Positions 25,695-34,619 of a stretch of DNA of 64,000 nt are shown in pieces; the stretch's first letter is position 1, and each line of letters opens with the position of its first letter. Below the pieces are notes generated by a model that saw nothing but the letters and a program-made list of their open reading frames with translations, made no database searches and was not told the origin of the DNA. Position numbers and translations under genes: made by a program. Source of the DNA: Nocardioides sp. TRM66260-LWL (lineage in GTDB: Bacteria > Actinomycetota > Actinomycetes > Propionibacteriales > Nocardioidaceae); NCBI RefSeq assembly GCF_020075545.1, contig NZ_JAIQZK010000006.1, positions 62,001 to 126,000 of the forward strand, read 5' to 3'.

Positions 25695-26663
25695 GTGGAG
25701 CACCCGGTTCGTCAGCCCGCCCGCCGTCCCGCCGCCCGTGCCGCCCTCGCGGCCGGAGCGCTGCTGCTCGCCGCCGCGCTCGCCGGCTGCTCGGGCTCCG
25801 ACGACTCCGGCGACGCCGACGGCCGTCAGGCCGCGCCCTCGGCGAGCCCCAGCCCGTCGGCCAGCAGCACGCCCGGCACCGGCCCCTACCCCGACTACGT
25901 GGCCCTGGGCGACTCCTACACCGCCGCGCCGGGCGTGCCCGAGAGCGACGGCGACGACGGCTGCCTGCGCTCGACGGTCAACTACCCGCACCTCGTGGCC
26001 GCGGACCTCGGCAGCGCGCTGGACGACGTCAGCTGCTCGGGCGCGGACTCCACCGCGCTGGTGGGCGTCCAGACGTCCTCGACGAACAAGCTGGTCCCGG
26101 CCCAGTTCGACGCCCTGAACGACGGCACCGACCTGGTCACCGTCGGCATGGGCGGCAACGACTTCGGGCTCTTCGCCTCCGTGTTCAGCGGCTGCGTCTC
26201 CCGGGCCCAGAAGGACCCCCAGGGCAGCCCGTGCTCCGACGCGGGACGCACCAAGGCCCTGGCCGGGCTCAAGCAGATCGAGGACCGGCTCGAGGCCGTC
26301 TACGCGGGCGTCCGCGACCGGGCCCCGAAGGCGGTCATCGTGGCGGTCGGCTACCCGATGGTCGTGCCCGCCTCGGGCACCTGCCCCGACCGCCTGCCGC
26401 TGGCCACGGGCGACTATCCGTTCGTCCGCGAGGTGAACGAGGGGCTCAACGATGCCGTGCGCACCGCGGCGAAGAAGGCGGGCGTGCTCTACGCCGACGT
26501 CGCGAAGGCCACCGAGGGCCACGACGTCTGCGCCACCGAGCCGTGGATCAACGGCGTGCAGAACGCCCCCGGCAAGGCCATCCCGCTGCACCCGTTCGCC
26601 GAGGAGCAGAAGGCCGCCGCCGCCGCCGTGCTGGCCGTGCTGCCGAAGGGCGCCAAGGCCTGA
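25695..26663 (+). CDS. SGNH/GDSL-family hydrolase lipoprotein, copy 1
   Basis: 322-aa surface lipase or esterase. The signal ends in lipobox LAGC, followed by a Ser/Pro linker. Catalytic blocks: ALGDSYTAAP (nucleophile Ser), GMGGNDFG (oxyanion Gly/Asn) and PLHPFAEEQ (catalytic His). Paired cysteines (DGCLR, VSCSG; SGCVS, SPCSD; GTCPD, DVCAT) match the three-disulfide pattern of secreted Streptomyces SGNH lipases. The start at GTG 25695 is fixed by the upstream TAGCGT. Tandem paralogue at 26799. Confidence 0.88.
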   Translation: MEHPVRQPARRPAARAALAAGALLLAAALAGCSGSDDSGDADGRQAAPSASPSPSASSTPGTGPYPDYVALGDSYTAAPGVPESDGDDGCLRSTVNYPHLVAADLGSALDDVSCSGADSTALVGVQTSSTNKLVPAQFDALNDGTDLVTVGMGGNDFGLFASVFSGCVSRAQKDPQGSPCSDAGRTKALAGLKQIEDRLEAVYAGVRDRAPKAVIVAVGYPMVVPASGTCPDRLPLATGDYPFVREVNEGLNDAVRTAAKKAGVLYADVAKATEGHDVCATEPWINGVQNAPGKAIPLHPFAEEQKAAAAAVLAVLPKGAKA

Positions 26664-26785
26664 CGCCGGCCGCGCGGACGATGTCGGGACACGCCCGAGC
26701 CACGATCGGGTCACGGCGGTCCGACGGCTGATCGACCGACCGGTAACGACCCTCACAACCCCCTGCCGGGGAGTCGGGGCTCGCG

Positions 26786-26791
26786 TACCGT
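26786..26791 (+). promoter_or_regulatory. Putative -10 (TACCGT) of the second SGNH lipoprotein gene
   Basis: TACCGT ends 7 nt before ATG 26799. No ribosome-binding site is seen. Confidence 0.5.
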
Positions 26792-26798
26792 TCCGACC

Positions 26799-27809
26799 AT
26801 GGCCCCTCTCCCCAGCGGACCTGCGCTCGGTGCTGCCCGCCCTGCGGCGCGCCGCACGTCCCGACGGCGCGCGCTGGCGCTCGCCCTGGCGACGGCGCTG
26901 CTCGCGCCCGTCCTGGCGTCGTGCTCCAGCGCCCCGACCGACGCACGGGCCTCCGCCGAGCGCTACCCGGGTGCGGAGGGCGTGCTCTCCGGCACCGGCG
27001 AGCGGCCCGCCCGACTGCGGGTGCCGGCCTCCTACGCCCGCTACGTCGCCCTCGGCGACTCCTTCACCGCCGCACCCGGCGTGCCGACGACGGACGCGAG
27101 CACCGGCTGCCTGCGCTCCTCCTCGAACTACCCGCGCCAGCTCGCCGAGCGACTCGGCAGCACGCTGGTCGACGTCAGCTGCTCCGGCGCCGACACCACC
27201 GACCTCGCCGACCGGCAGCGCACCTTCAGCGGCCGGCTCGCCGACCCGCAGCTCGACGCGCTGGGCGACTCCACCGACCTGGTGACCGTCGGGCTCGGCG
27301 GCAACGACGAGCTGCTGTTCACGATCCTGTTCAGCGGGTGCGTGTCGAAGGCCCGCACCGACCCGACCGGCAGCCCGTGCGCCGACCTCGGCGCCGACAA
27401 GGCCGACGCGATCATCGAGAAGATCGGCAACCGGCTCGCCACCGGTCTGCGTCAGGTACGCCAGCGGGCGCCGCGGGCGATGGTCGTCGCCGTCGGCTAC
27501 CCCGAGCTCCTCGCCGACGAGGGCACCTGCCGCGACCGGCTGCCGCTGGCGACCGGCGACTTCGCCTTCGTCCACCAGGTCAACGTCGACCTCAACCAGG
27601 CGATCCGGGCGGCGGCGCGCCGCGCGGGCGTCCTGTACGCCGACGTCGCGCGCTTCACCCGCGGCCACGGCATCTGCGCCGGCGACCCGTGGATCAACGA
27701 CATCCGCGACGCCCCGGGACGGGCGATCCCGCTGCACCCCTTCGCCGAGGAGCAGGCCGCGGTGGTGCGGGCGCTGCTCGCCGTGCTGCCGAAGAACTCC
27801 TCGACCTGA
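26799..27809 (+). CDS. SGNH/GDSL-family hydrolase lipoprotein, copy 2
   Basis: 336-aa paralogue of the preceding gene. Export signal with RRTSRRRALALALATALL and lipobox LASC; ALGDSFTAAP, GLGGNDELL and PLHPFAEEQ supply the catalytic Ser, oxyanion residues and His. The same six-cysteine pattern is kept. It has its own TACCGT box, so the copies may be expressed separately. Substrates are probably acyl esters (lipase-like); which ones is unknown. Confidence 0.88.
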   Translation: MAPLPSGPALGAARPAARRTSRRRALALALATALLAPVLASCSSAPTDARASAERYPGAEGVLSGTGERPARLRVPASYARYVALGDSFTAAPGVPTTDASTGCLRSSSNYPRQLAERLGSTLVDVSCSGADTTDLADRQRTFSGRLADPQLDALGDSTDLVTVGLGGNDELLFTILFSGCVSKARTDPTGSPCADLGADKADAIIEKIGNRLATGLRQVRQRAPRAMVVAVGYPELLADEGTCRDRLPLATGDFAFVHQVNVDLNQAIRAAARRAGVLYADVARFTRGHGICAGDPWINDIRDAPGRAIPLHPFAEEQAAVVRALLAVLPKNSST

Positions 27810-27828
27810 CCGACCTGATCGGCCCGGC

Positions 27829-29388
27829 TCAGCGACGGTGCACGACGCGGCCCGCCGCGACCGTGAGCGACACCGACGCGGCGCGCAGCCGCCGGGCCGC
27901 CTCCGCGGCGTCGGGCGTCCGCGGCGCTCCCGACGCCCCCGGCGCTTCGGGGTCCAGCGGATCGTCGTCGACCAGCACGACGTCAGCGGGGCCGCCGGGC
28001 CGCACGGAGCGGACGCCGTCGGTCGAGGCCGCCAGGGCCTCGCGCGGCGTCAGCGCCTGCTCGGCGTGCCAGGCCGGACGCTCGTCGCCGCTGCGGTGCA
28101 CCGCCGCCGCCATCGCGAGCCACGGATCGAGGGGCGCGACCGGCGCGTCCGACCCGAGCACGACGTCGGCGCCCGCGTCGAGCAGCTCGCGCAGCGGGAA
28201 GCACCGGGCGGTGCGGTCGGGCCAGACCCGCTCGGCGAGGTCGCGGTCGTCGAGCAGGTGCGCCGGCTGGACGCTGGCCCGCAGGCCGAGGGCGGCGAGG
28301 CGTTGGACGTCCGGCTCGGCGACCAGCTGGGCGTGCTCGATCGACCCGCCGGCACCGGTGGCCGCGTAGGCGTCGAGGGCCGCCGCCGCGGCGGCGTCGC
28401 CGATCGCGTGGGTGGCCACCGTCAGACCGTGCGCGTGCGCCGTGGCGAGCAGCCGGTGCAGCTCGGCGGCGTCGAGGTTGGGCAGGCCGGCCGGGTGCAC
28501 GAGGTCGGGCTCGGCGTAGGGAGCGCAGCACCAGGCGGTGCGGGTGTTGAGGGAGCCGTCGCTGATGATCTTCAGCGAGCCCATCGTCAGCCGGTCATCG
28601 CCGGGCACCAGCGGGTCGCCGGTGCGCAGACCCTCGGCCAGCACGGCGTCCAGGCCGTCGGCGTAGACGGCCATCCGCACGCGGAGCAGATCGCAGCCCT
28701 CGGCCCACCGCTGCCGCCACTCGGCGGCGCCACCGGAGAACTCGAAGTCGACCAGGCCGACGACGCCCTGCGCGGCCGCCGCCTCCAGCGCCCGGCGGTA
28801 CGCGGCCGGGGAGGTGCCGTCGTCGCCGACGAGGCTCGCGAGCCGGCCGTAGGCGGCGAACCACTCGGCCTCCCGCACGACGTCGTCGCGCACCGGCAGG
28901 GCCAGGTGCAGCAGCGCCGCGGTGTTGAGCCAGGCGTGGTGGGCGTCGCCCGAGATGAGCACGACCGGGACGTCGCCGCTGACGCGGTCGAGCTCGGCGA
29001 CCGTGGGGCGACGCGGCCAGCCCGCCGAGCGGTGGCCCCACCCGACGACGGGGAGCCCGGGCAGCTCGGCGAGCCGGTCGGCCACGCGGCGCACCGCCTG
29101 CTCGGCCGAGCGGACGTCGGCGAGGTCGAGGCGGGCGCTGGTGAGCGACCACTGGCCGAGGTGGACGTGCTGGTCCCAGAGGCCCGGCAGGAGCCAGCGG
29201 CCCTCCCCCGCGAGCGTCTCGGCGCCGGCGACGAGCGTCGGGTCCAGGGCGCCGGTCGGTGCCACGGCCGCGACCCGGCCGCCGGCGAGGAGCACGTCGA
29301 CCGGCCCCGCGCCGCCGATGCCGGTCGCCGGCTCCTGGTCGAGCGCCACGGGGCGCACCTCGCGGATCAGCAGGTCGGGCTCGTGCAC
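27829..29388 (-). CDS. Amidohydrolase (YtcJ/NfdA-like metal-dependent hydrolase)
   Basis: 519-aa cytoplasmic hydrolase of the amidohydrolase superfamily. Metal ligands and motifs: DQHVHLGQW (HxH), SGDAHHAWLN, LKIISDGSLN, THAIGDAA, SIEHAQL and VLGSDAPV (catalytic Asp). The beta-sandwich caps are at both ends (VDVLLAGGRVAAV, GGPADVVLVDDDP). The start is set at GTG 29388 by TACCGT (minus strand, 29400-29395) 6 nt upstream. Substrate unknown. Convergent with the SGNH lipoprotein gene. Confidence 0.87.
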   Translation of the reverse strand: MHEPDLLIREVRPVALDQEPATGIGGAGPVDVLLAGGRVAAVAPTGALDPTLVAGAETLAGEGRWLLPGLWDQHVHLGQWSLTSARLDLADVRSAEQAVRRVADRLAELPGLPVVGWGHRSAGWPRRPTVAELDRVSGDVPVVLISGDAHHAWLNTAALLHLALPVRDDVVREAEWFAAYGRLASLVGDDGTSPAAYRRALEAAAAQGVVGLVDFEFSGGAAEWRQRWAEGCDLLRVRMAVYADGLDAVLAEGLRTGDPLVPGDDRLTMGSLKIISDGSLNTRTAWCCAPYAEPDLVHPAGLPNLDAAELHRLLATAHAHGLTVATHAIGDAAAAAALDAYAATGAGGSIEHAQLVAEPDVQRLAALGLRASVQPAHLLDDRDLAERVWPDRTARCFPLRELLDAGADVVLGSDAPVAPLDPWLAMAAAVHRSGDERPAWHAEQALTPREALAASTDGVRSVRPGGPADVVLVDDDPLDPEAPGASGAPRTPDAAEAARRLRAASVSLTVAAGRVVHRR

Positions 29389-29394
29389 CCGCTC

Positions 29395-29400
29395 ACGGTA
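29395..29400 (-). promoter_or_regulatory. Putative -10 (TACCGT) of the amidohydrolase gene
   Basis: Minus-strand TACCGT, 6 nt before GTG 29388; leaderless arrangement. Confidence 0.5.
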
Positions 29401-29472
29401 GGCGGCGGGCCGTCCCTCCCCCGCGGGTGGGGGCCGCGGCGGCCCGGGCGCGGCCACGGGCGGGTGCGCCGG

Positions 29473-29478
29473 TAGATT
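29473..29478 (+). promoter_or_regulatory. Putative -10 (TAGATT) of the exported protein gene
   Basis: TAGATT ends 7 nt before GTG 29486. Confidence 0.5.
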
Positions 29479-29485
29479 CCGGGGC

Positions 29486-30169
29486 GTGGGTCTGCGCGCT
29501 CCCGCCGTCGTGGTGGCGCTCGCCCTGCTCGGCACCGGCATCGGGTACGCGGCGGGCGGGCGCGATGCGGCGACCCCGCAGGAGCTCGCCACCGCCCCGA
29601 CGCCGGTCACGGCCGTCGGCCCGGCGTACCCCCGCGACCGTCCGGTGACGGTCAAGGAGGACCCTGACGACCCCGCCATGCAGCGCAACCTGCCCACGCA
29701 CCCGGAGACGCTCGGCGGCGCCGAGCTCGGGCTCACCGTGCCGGTGCCCGACGGCTGGTCGCGCACGACGAAGACGCTGGGCGAGTGGCGCTTCTTCATC
29801 GACGACCCCGCCACGCCCGGCCTCATCGTCAAGCCGGACACCTACTTCATGCGGATCACCCTCGTCGGCAGCCGGCACCAGCCGGTCGCGCAGGCCCTCG
29901 ACGACCGGATCAACGCCCTCGCCGGCGCCCAGGACGTCCGCGAGCTCGACGTCGAGAGCCGCTCCTCCGACACCTTCGTCGGCACCTACGTCAGCGGCGG
30001 CTACCGACGGGTGACGATGGAGCGGTTCATCTCCTCCCCCGGCTCCCCGGGCGAGGCCTACGCCCTCGTGGCCCTCATCGGCCGCGAACGCGACCGCGCC
30101 GGCCTCTCCAGCCTGCTCGAGAAGGTCACCGACGCCGCCGTCGACGACCTCGCGACGCGGGCGGGCTGA
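29486..30169 (+). CDS. Exported or membrane-anchored protein of unknown function
   Basis: 227 aa. An N-terminal hydrophobic segment (VVVALALLGTGIGYAAGG) acts as signal or anchor, then a Pro/Thr linker and a compact domain (LTVPVPDGWSRTT, WRFFIDDP, FMRITLVGS, ERFISSPGSPGEAYALVALIG). The domain recalls the PsbP/Mog1-like or 'surface stress' folds of actinobacterial exported proteins, also seen at the kinase C-terminus at 30314 (VAVPRAWRQVVSD), but I cannot name a family. Divergent from the amidohydrolase. Confidence 0.7.
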   Translation: MGLRAPAVVVALALLGTGIGYAAGGRDAATPQELATAPTPVTAVGPAYPRDRPVTVKEDPDDPAMQRNLPTHPETLGGAELGLTVPVPDGWSRTTKTLGEWRFFIDDPATPGLIVKPDTYFMRITLVGSRHQPVAQALDDRINALAGAQDVRELDVESRSSDTFVGTYVSGGYRRVTMERFISSPGSPGEAYALVALIGRERDRAGLSSLLEKVTDAAVDDLATRAG

Positions 30170-30174
30170 GCGCA

Positions 30175-30200
30175 GGTTTCCCCGGATATCCGGGGAAACC
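30175..30200. repeat. Perfect 26-bp palindrome between convergent genes
   Basis: The arm GGTTTCCCCGGAT is followed directly by its exact reverse complement with no loop. It is followed to 30290 by AT-richer sequence with a smaller CCGAC-ATGG-GTCGG hairpin. It may be a bidirectional terminator, a protein-binding site or an interspersed repeat. Confidence 0.7.
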
Positions 30201-30313
30201 GGACGTTGTCAGGGAAAGTTTCGGCCGACATGGGTCGGTTTCGCCTGACCTGAGGCAACACCTGGGACGCGTGGGACCGACGCCCGCGGGCCGACCTCCG
30301 AGGACCCGTCAGG

Positions 30314-31855
30314 TCAGAAGCCGCTCGTCTCGACCGTGTCGAGCACCTGCCGGGCGGTGGCGAGGTCGGCGCTGCGCACCTGCACCCACAGCAGCAGGTT
30401 GGACGAGACCTGCTGCACCCGCTCGACGGTGTAGCCGCCCGGGCAGCCCGCGTGGACGACGGTGGTCGAGGCGAGCCGGCCCGCACCGCCCTCGTCGATC
30501 ACCGCCGGCTGCGCGTCGGAGCACTCCGGGTGGCCGGGCATCAGGTCGGGGACGCCGGCGCCCGGCAGGATGCCGAGGAACGCGCCCTGGCCGGCGACGT
30601 CGGGGTCGGTCCAGTCGGCGCGGGTGCCGACCGAGAGCGCGTCGAACGTGGCGCCGCTGCCGGCCGCCTTGAGGGTCGACGGACCGCTCCAGGGGCCGTC
30701 GGACACCACCTGGCGCCACGCGCGCGGCACCGCGACGCTGAGCGAGCCGCCGGCGTCGGCCAGCGTGACGGTGCCGGGGAGCCGATCACGCTGCACGGCC
30801 CAGCCGCCGGCGCCGCCCGCGGCCAGGGCCACCACGCCGGCCGCCACCAGGGCGCCTCGGCGGACCCAGCGACGCTCGCCGGGCCGGCCGGCCGGCGGGC
30901 GGTCGTCCGCGGCCCCGCCCTCCGCGGCTCCCGCAGCCGGGATCGGCGCTGGGGTCGGCGCCGGGCTGGGACGTCGCCCCGGCTGGGTGCGGTGCGGGTC
31001 GACGGCGATGCTCGCCGCGGGGGCGCTCTGCGCGCCGACCAGCGTGGGGGCCAACGCCGCGGCCAGCGCCTCGACGAAGGCGTCGACGTCGGCGAACCGC
31101 TCCTCGCGCTCGACGGCGAGCGCGCGCCGGACGACCTGCTCCGCGGCGTCCGGGAAGGGCCGCTCGGGCGTCGAGAGCGGTGCCGGCGCGCCGGGGTGCG
31201 CGGCCTGCTGCAGGCTCGCGTGGGCGTACGGCGAGCGGCCCGAGAGCAGCAGGTGGGCGAGCGCCGCGAGCGAGTACTGGTCGGCGCGGGCGTCGGGGCT
31301 CTCGGCCCGCGCCTGCTCGGGCGCGACGTAGGCCGGCGTGCCCGCGATCATCGTCAGCCGGCTGGAGCCGTCGAGCGCCTTGCCGAGCCCGAGGTCGCCC
31401 ACCATCGCCACCACCCGGCCCCGGGTGGTGCGGAAGAGCACGTTCGCCGGCTTCACGTCGCGGTGCACGATGTCGCGCTCGTGCAGCGCCGAGAGCCCGG
31501 CCCCGACGTGGCGCACCACCTCGAGCGCCTGCGTCGGCGTCAGGCCCTCGACGGCCAGCCGGTCGGCGAGGCTCCCCTGGTCGGCGTAGGACATGACGAG
31601 GTAGGGGCGACGGTCCTCCAGCTGCCCCGCGTCGTAGACGCTGACGACGTGCGGCGACTCCACGCGACGCAGGTAGCGGCCCTCCTCGAGGAACCGGCGG
31701 CGGACGTCGGCGTCCTCGGTCCAGTTCTCCGCCAGCACCTTGACGGCGACGGGCGAGTCGAGCTCCTCGTCGTAGGCCAGCCAGACGGTGGCGAACCCGC
31801 CCGAGCCGATGCGACGACGCACCGCGTACCGGCCGAGGCGGGGAGGGGTGGACAC
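30314..31855 (-). CDS. Membrane Ser/Thr protein kinase
   Basis: 513 aa. Kinase domain about residues 8-270: RIGSGGFATVWLA (P-loop), VAVKVL (ATP Lys), HRDVKPANVLF (catalytic loop), GDLGLGKAL (DLG in place of DFG, a known bacterial variant), GTPAYVAPEQ. A Pro/Ala-rich juxtamembrane linker and one helix (GALVAAGVVALAAGGAGGWAV) lead to an extracellular domain with cysteines (PECSDAQ, HAGCPGG). The GTG 31855 start lies 6 nt after CATAAT. Divergent from the ECF sigma gene, which suggests, but does not prove, a shared response. Confidence 0.9.
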   Translation of the reverse strand: MSTPPRLGRYAVRRRIGSGGFATVWLAYDEELDSPVAVKVLAENWTEDADVRRRFLEEGRYLRRVESPHVVSVYDAGQLEDRRPYLVMSYADQGSLADRLAVEGLTPTQALEVVRHVGAGLSALHERDIVHRDVKPANVLFRTTRGRVVAMVGDLGLGKALDGSSRLTMIAGTPAYVAPEQARAESPDARADQYSLAALAHLLLSGRSPYAHASLQQAAHPGAPAPLSTPERPFPDAAEQVVRRALAVEREERFADVDAFVEALAAALAPTLVGAQSAPAASIAVDPHRTQPGRRPSPAPTPAPIPAAGAAEGGAADDRPPAGRPGERRWVRRGALVAAGVVALAAGGAGGWAVQRDRLPGTVTLADAGGSLSVAVPRAWRQVVSDGPWSGPSTLKAAGSGATFDALSVGTRADWTDPDVAGQGAFLGILPGAGVPDLMPGHPECSDAQPAVIDEGGAGRLASTTVVHAGCPGGYTVERVQQVSSNLLLWVQVRSADLATARQVLDTVETSGF

Positions 31856-31861
31856 CCCGGC

Positions 31862-31869
31862 ATTATGGT
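31862..31869. promoter_or_regulatory. Shared divergent -10 region of kinase and sigma factor genes
   Basis: ATTATGGT. Minus strand reads CATAAT, 6 nt before kinase GTG 31855. Plus strand reads TATGGT, about 24 nt before sigma ATG 31894 and its AGGAG site. The promoters overlap and could compete for polymerase. Confidence 0.5.
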
Positions 31870-31893
31870 CGCCTCGACGACAGGAGAAACACG

Positions 31894-32478
31894 ATGGCTC
31901 TCGGTGCCTCGGATCCGGCAGCGCCCCTCACCCCCGACGAGATCGACGAGCTCGCCCGCCGAGCGCAGGACGGCGACGCCGCCGCGCTCGACGACCTCCT
32001 CCGCGCGGTGCGTCCTCGCGCCCTCAACGTCTGCCGCGGCGTGCTGCCGTACACCGGCGACGCCGAGGACGCCTGCCAGGAGGCGCTGCTCAACATCGCC
32101 AACAAGATCAGCACGTGGGGCGGCCGCGGCCGGTTCACGACCTGGATGCACGCGGTGGCCGTCAACAGCGCCCGCAGCACCTACCGTCGGCTGAAGAACC
32201 AGGCCGTCCCGGCCGATCCGACCTCCTTCGGCGTCCTCGACCGGCCCGACCCGCGCACCACCAGCGTCATCGCCGGCACCCGGCTCGACCTGCTCGAGGC
32301 CATGGAGACGCTCGAGCGCGAGCACCCGCAGTTCGTCGAGCCGCTGCTGCTGCGCGACGTCTACGGCCTGCCCTACGAGGAGATCGCCGACCTCGTCGGG
32401 GCGCCCCTGGGCACCGTCAAGGCGCAGATCCACCACGGCCGTCGCCTGACCCGTCCGCTGCTCAGCGGCACGGACTGA
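31894..32478 (+). CDS. ECF-type RNA polymerase sigma factor
   Basis: 194-aa sigma-70 family factor with regions 2 and 4 only. Region 2: DLLRAVRPRALNVCRGVL..GDAEDACQEALLNI..GRFTTWMHAVAVNSARSTYRR. Region 4: LLLRDVYGLPYEEIADLVGAPLGTVKAQIHHGRR. AGGAG at 31882-31886 supports the ATG. It is followed by the M1 peptidase 7 nt after its stop, so the two are probably co-transcribed. No anti-sigma factor is adjacent. The divergent kinase is a candidate regulator. Confidence 0.9.
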   Translation: MALGASDPAAPLTPDEIDELARRAQDGDAAALDDLLRAVRPRALNVCRGVLPYTGDAEDACQEALLNIANKISTWGGRGRFTTWMHAVAVNSARSTYRRLKNQAVPADPTSFGVLDRPDPRTTSVIAGTRLDLLEAMETLEREHPQFVEPLLLRDVYGLPYEEIADLVGAPLGTVKAQIHHGRRLTRPLLSGTD

Positions 32479-32485
32479 GCCGCGC

Positions 32486-33958
32486 GTGGGGCTCCCGGGC
32501 CGTCGCGGACGGGCGGCGCTGGCCGCGTCGCTCGCGCTCGTCGGCCTCGGTGGCGGCGCCCTGGCGGCGCCCGGCTCGCCCGGCACCACGGCCGATGCCC
32601 GCGCGGTGAGCCAGCCCCGCGTCGATCCCGTCTACCCGGGCACCGGCGACGACGTCGTCGACGCGCTCCACTACGACCTGCGGCTGAGCTGGCTGCGCCC
32701 CACCCGCACCCTCGTCGGTCGCGAGCGCCTCACCTTCCGCGCGGCCCGCGACGCCGACGTGCTGCGGCTCGACCTCAGCCGCCGGCTGCGCGTCTCCGCG
32801 CTGCGTCTGGACGACGTCGCGGTGCCGTTCCGGCAGCACGGCGACGACCTCGTCGTCCGAGCGCCGCTGACGGCCGACTCCGTGCACCGCCTCGACCTCG
32901 CCTACCGCGGCCGGCCGGCGCCGGTGCGCGCCCCGAGCGTCCGCGACGACCTGCGCAGCGTCGGCCTGACGACCTCGCGCGGCGGGCAGGCCTGGACGTT
33001 CCAGCAGCCCTACGGCGCGTTCACCTGGTACGCCGTCGACGACCAGCCGGCCGACAAGGCAACCTACGACGTCCGCGTCGCGACGCCGCCGGCCTGGCGC
33101 GGCGTCTCGGGCGGCCGCCTGGTCGCGGAGCGCCGGCTGCCGACCCGGCGGGTCATGCGCTGGCGTCTGGACGTCCCCGCCGCGGCCTACACCACGACGC
33201 TCGCCGTCGGCCCCTACGAGCGCCGCGGGGTGCGCGGCGCCGGCGACGGTCCACGGATCGTCCTGACCCTGCCCACCGGGCGTGCCGATCGCCTCGAGCG
33301 ACGGCTGCGACACCTGGGCGCCGACCTGGCCTGGCTGGGGCGGAGGCTGGGGCCCTATCCGTTCGACTCCCTCGGCGTGCTGGGGGTGCCGGGCGCCTCG
33401 GCGCTGGAGGCCCAGAGCCTGGTGACGATCGGCGTCGGCCGCCGCGCTCCGCGGTCGCTGACGTCGCGTCCGGTGCTGGTGCACGAGCTGGCGCACCAGT
33501 GGTGCGGCGATCTGCTCACCCCCTCGACGTGGCGCGACGTCTGGCTCAGCGAGGGGCTGGCGACCTACCTGCAGGCCCTCTACGAGGCCCAGCACGGCGG
33601 CCCCGGCATCGACGACGTCACGACCTACTGGCACTACGAGGAGCCGCGGCTGCGCGCCGACGCCGGGCCGCCGGCGGCCTATCCGGCCGAGCGGTTCGGG
33701 GACGACAACGTCTACGTCATCCCGGCGCTGATGTGGCATCGCATCCGCCAGCAGGTCGGGGACGCCGCGTTCTGGGCGGCCCTGCGGGCCTGGCCGACCT
33801 CCCAGCCCGGCGGCGTCGCCGACCTCGACGGCGCCGCGGCCTGGTGGTCGGAGGCCACCGGCCACGACCTCGTCCCGGTCTTCGAGCGCTGGCTACGCGG
33901 CACGGACCCGGCCGACGCGCAGGCGTCGTCCGGGCCCGTGGACGGTGGGGCGGGCTGA
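32486..33958 (+). CDS. Secreted M1-family metallopeptidase
   Basis: 490-aa exported aminopeptidase-like enzyme. Signal peptide RGRAALAASLALVGLGGGAL; N-terminal beta domain (VDALHYDLRLSWLRPTRTLVG); the gluzincin site HELAHQWCG with the distal ligand in WLSEGLATYLQ; then a helical region. It is shorter than full-size M1 enzymes (about 850 aa), lacking the large C-terminal domain, as in the short actinobacterial secreted group. GTG start 7 nt after the sigma factor stop. Peptide substrates unknown. Confidence 0.88.
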   Translation: MGLPGRRGRAALAASLALVGLGGGALAAPGSPGTTADARAVSQPRVDPVYPGTGDDVVDALHYDLRLSWLRPTRTLVGRERLTFRAARDADVLRLDLSRRLRVSALRLDDVAVPFRQHGDDLVVRAPLTADSVHRLDLAYRGRPAPVRAPSVRDDLRSVGLTTSRGGQAWTFQQPYGAFTWYAVDDQPADKATYDVRVATPPAWRGVSGGRLVAERRLPTRRVMRWRLDVPAAAYTTTLAVGPYERRGVRGAGDGPRIVLTLPTGRADRLERRLRHLGADLAWLGRRLGPYPFDSLGVLGVPGASALEAQSLVTIGVGRRAPRSLTSRPVLVHELAHQWCGDLLTPSTWRDVWLSEGLATYLQALYEAQHGGPGIDDVTTYWHYEEPRLRADAGPPAAYPAERFGDDNVYVIPALMWHRIRQQVGDAAFWAALRAWPTSQPGGVADLDGAAAWWSEATGHDLVPVFERWLRGTDPADAQASSGPVDGGAG

Positions 33959-33986
33959 CGACCGGGGCGGCCGCAGCGGGATCGGC

Positions 33987-34619
33987 TCAGGCGGGGATGG
34001 TGTCCGGACGGATCCGCACCGACTCCTGGGCGCGCGAGCGGTCGCGACGCGAGGGCGCCCGCGGCGACTCGACGACGACGCGCAGTGCGATGCTCTGCGC
34101 GGGGACGGCCTCGGCGAGGTCGTCGCGGACGCCGGCCAGCAGGGGCTGCACCTCGGCGGCGTCGGCCTCGGCGTTCAGCCGGGCGCGCACCTCGACGAGG
34201 TGACGGCCGCCGTGCTGCCGGACGAGGCCGTCGGCGGTGTCGAAGGGCTCGAGCCGGGCGACCTGCTCGGCGACGGCCTGGGCGAGCGCGGTGACGTCGA
34301 GCTCGACCCGGCCGCGCTCGGTGGAGGCGGAGAGCCGCACGAGGCGGCCGCCGACCCGGCGGCGCGGACGCAGCAGGCCGATCAGCGCGAGCAGTCCGAG
34401 GACGATCCCGCCGCCGAGCAGGACGCCGTCGAACCAGGAGGCGTCGAGCACCGAGTCGGCCCGGTCCTTCGAGATGCTGGCGGGCACCGTGAGCAGGCCG
34501 AGGCGGTTGCCGGTGCCGGCGTCGACGAGCAGGGCGCCGACGGCGAGCAGCACGAGCGCCAGGACGGTCAGCATCGTGCGGTCGCCGCGGGAGGTGGGGG
34601 TGCGGACGGTGCGGCTCAT
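33987..34619 (-). CDS. AmaP-like alkaline-shock membrane anchor protein
   Basis: 210 aa. Two transmembrane helices (LTVLALVLLAVGALLVDAG and VLLGGGIVLGLLALIGLL) and a cytoplasmic domain (GRVELDVTALAQAVAEQVARLEPFD) resemble AmaP, which tethers Asp23 to the membrane in Gram-positives. It is the last gene of a coupled minus-strand cluster. Its ATG overlaps the stop of the DUF6286-like gene (ATGA). Role: anchor for the Asp23 proteins encoded upstream (inferred from family and context). Confidence 0.75.
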   Translation of the reverse strand: MSRTVRTPTSRGDRTMLTVLALVLLAVGALLVDAGTGNRLGLLTVPASISKDRADSVLDASWFDGVLLGGGIVLGLLALIGLLRPRRRVGGRLVRLSASTERGRVELDVTALAQAVAEQVARLEPFDTADGLVRQHGGRHLVEVRARLNAEADAAEVQPLLAGVRDDLAEAVPAQSIALRVVVESPRAPSRRDRSRAQESVRIRPDTIPA

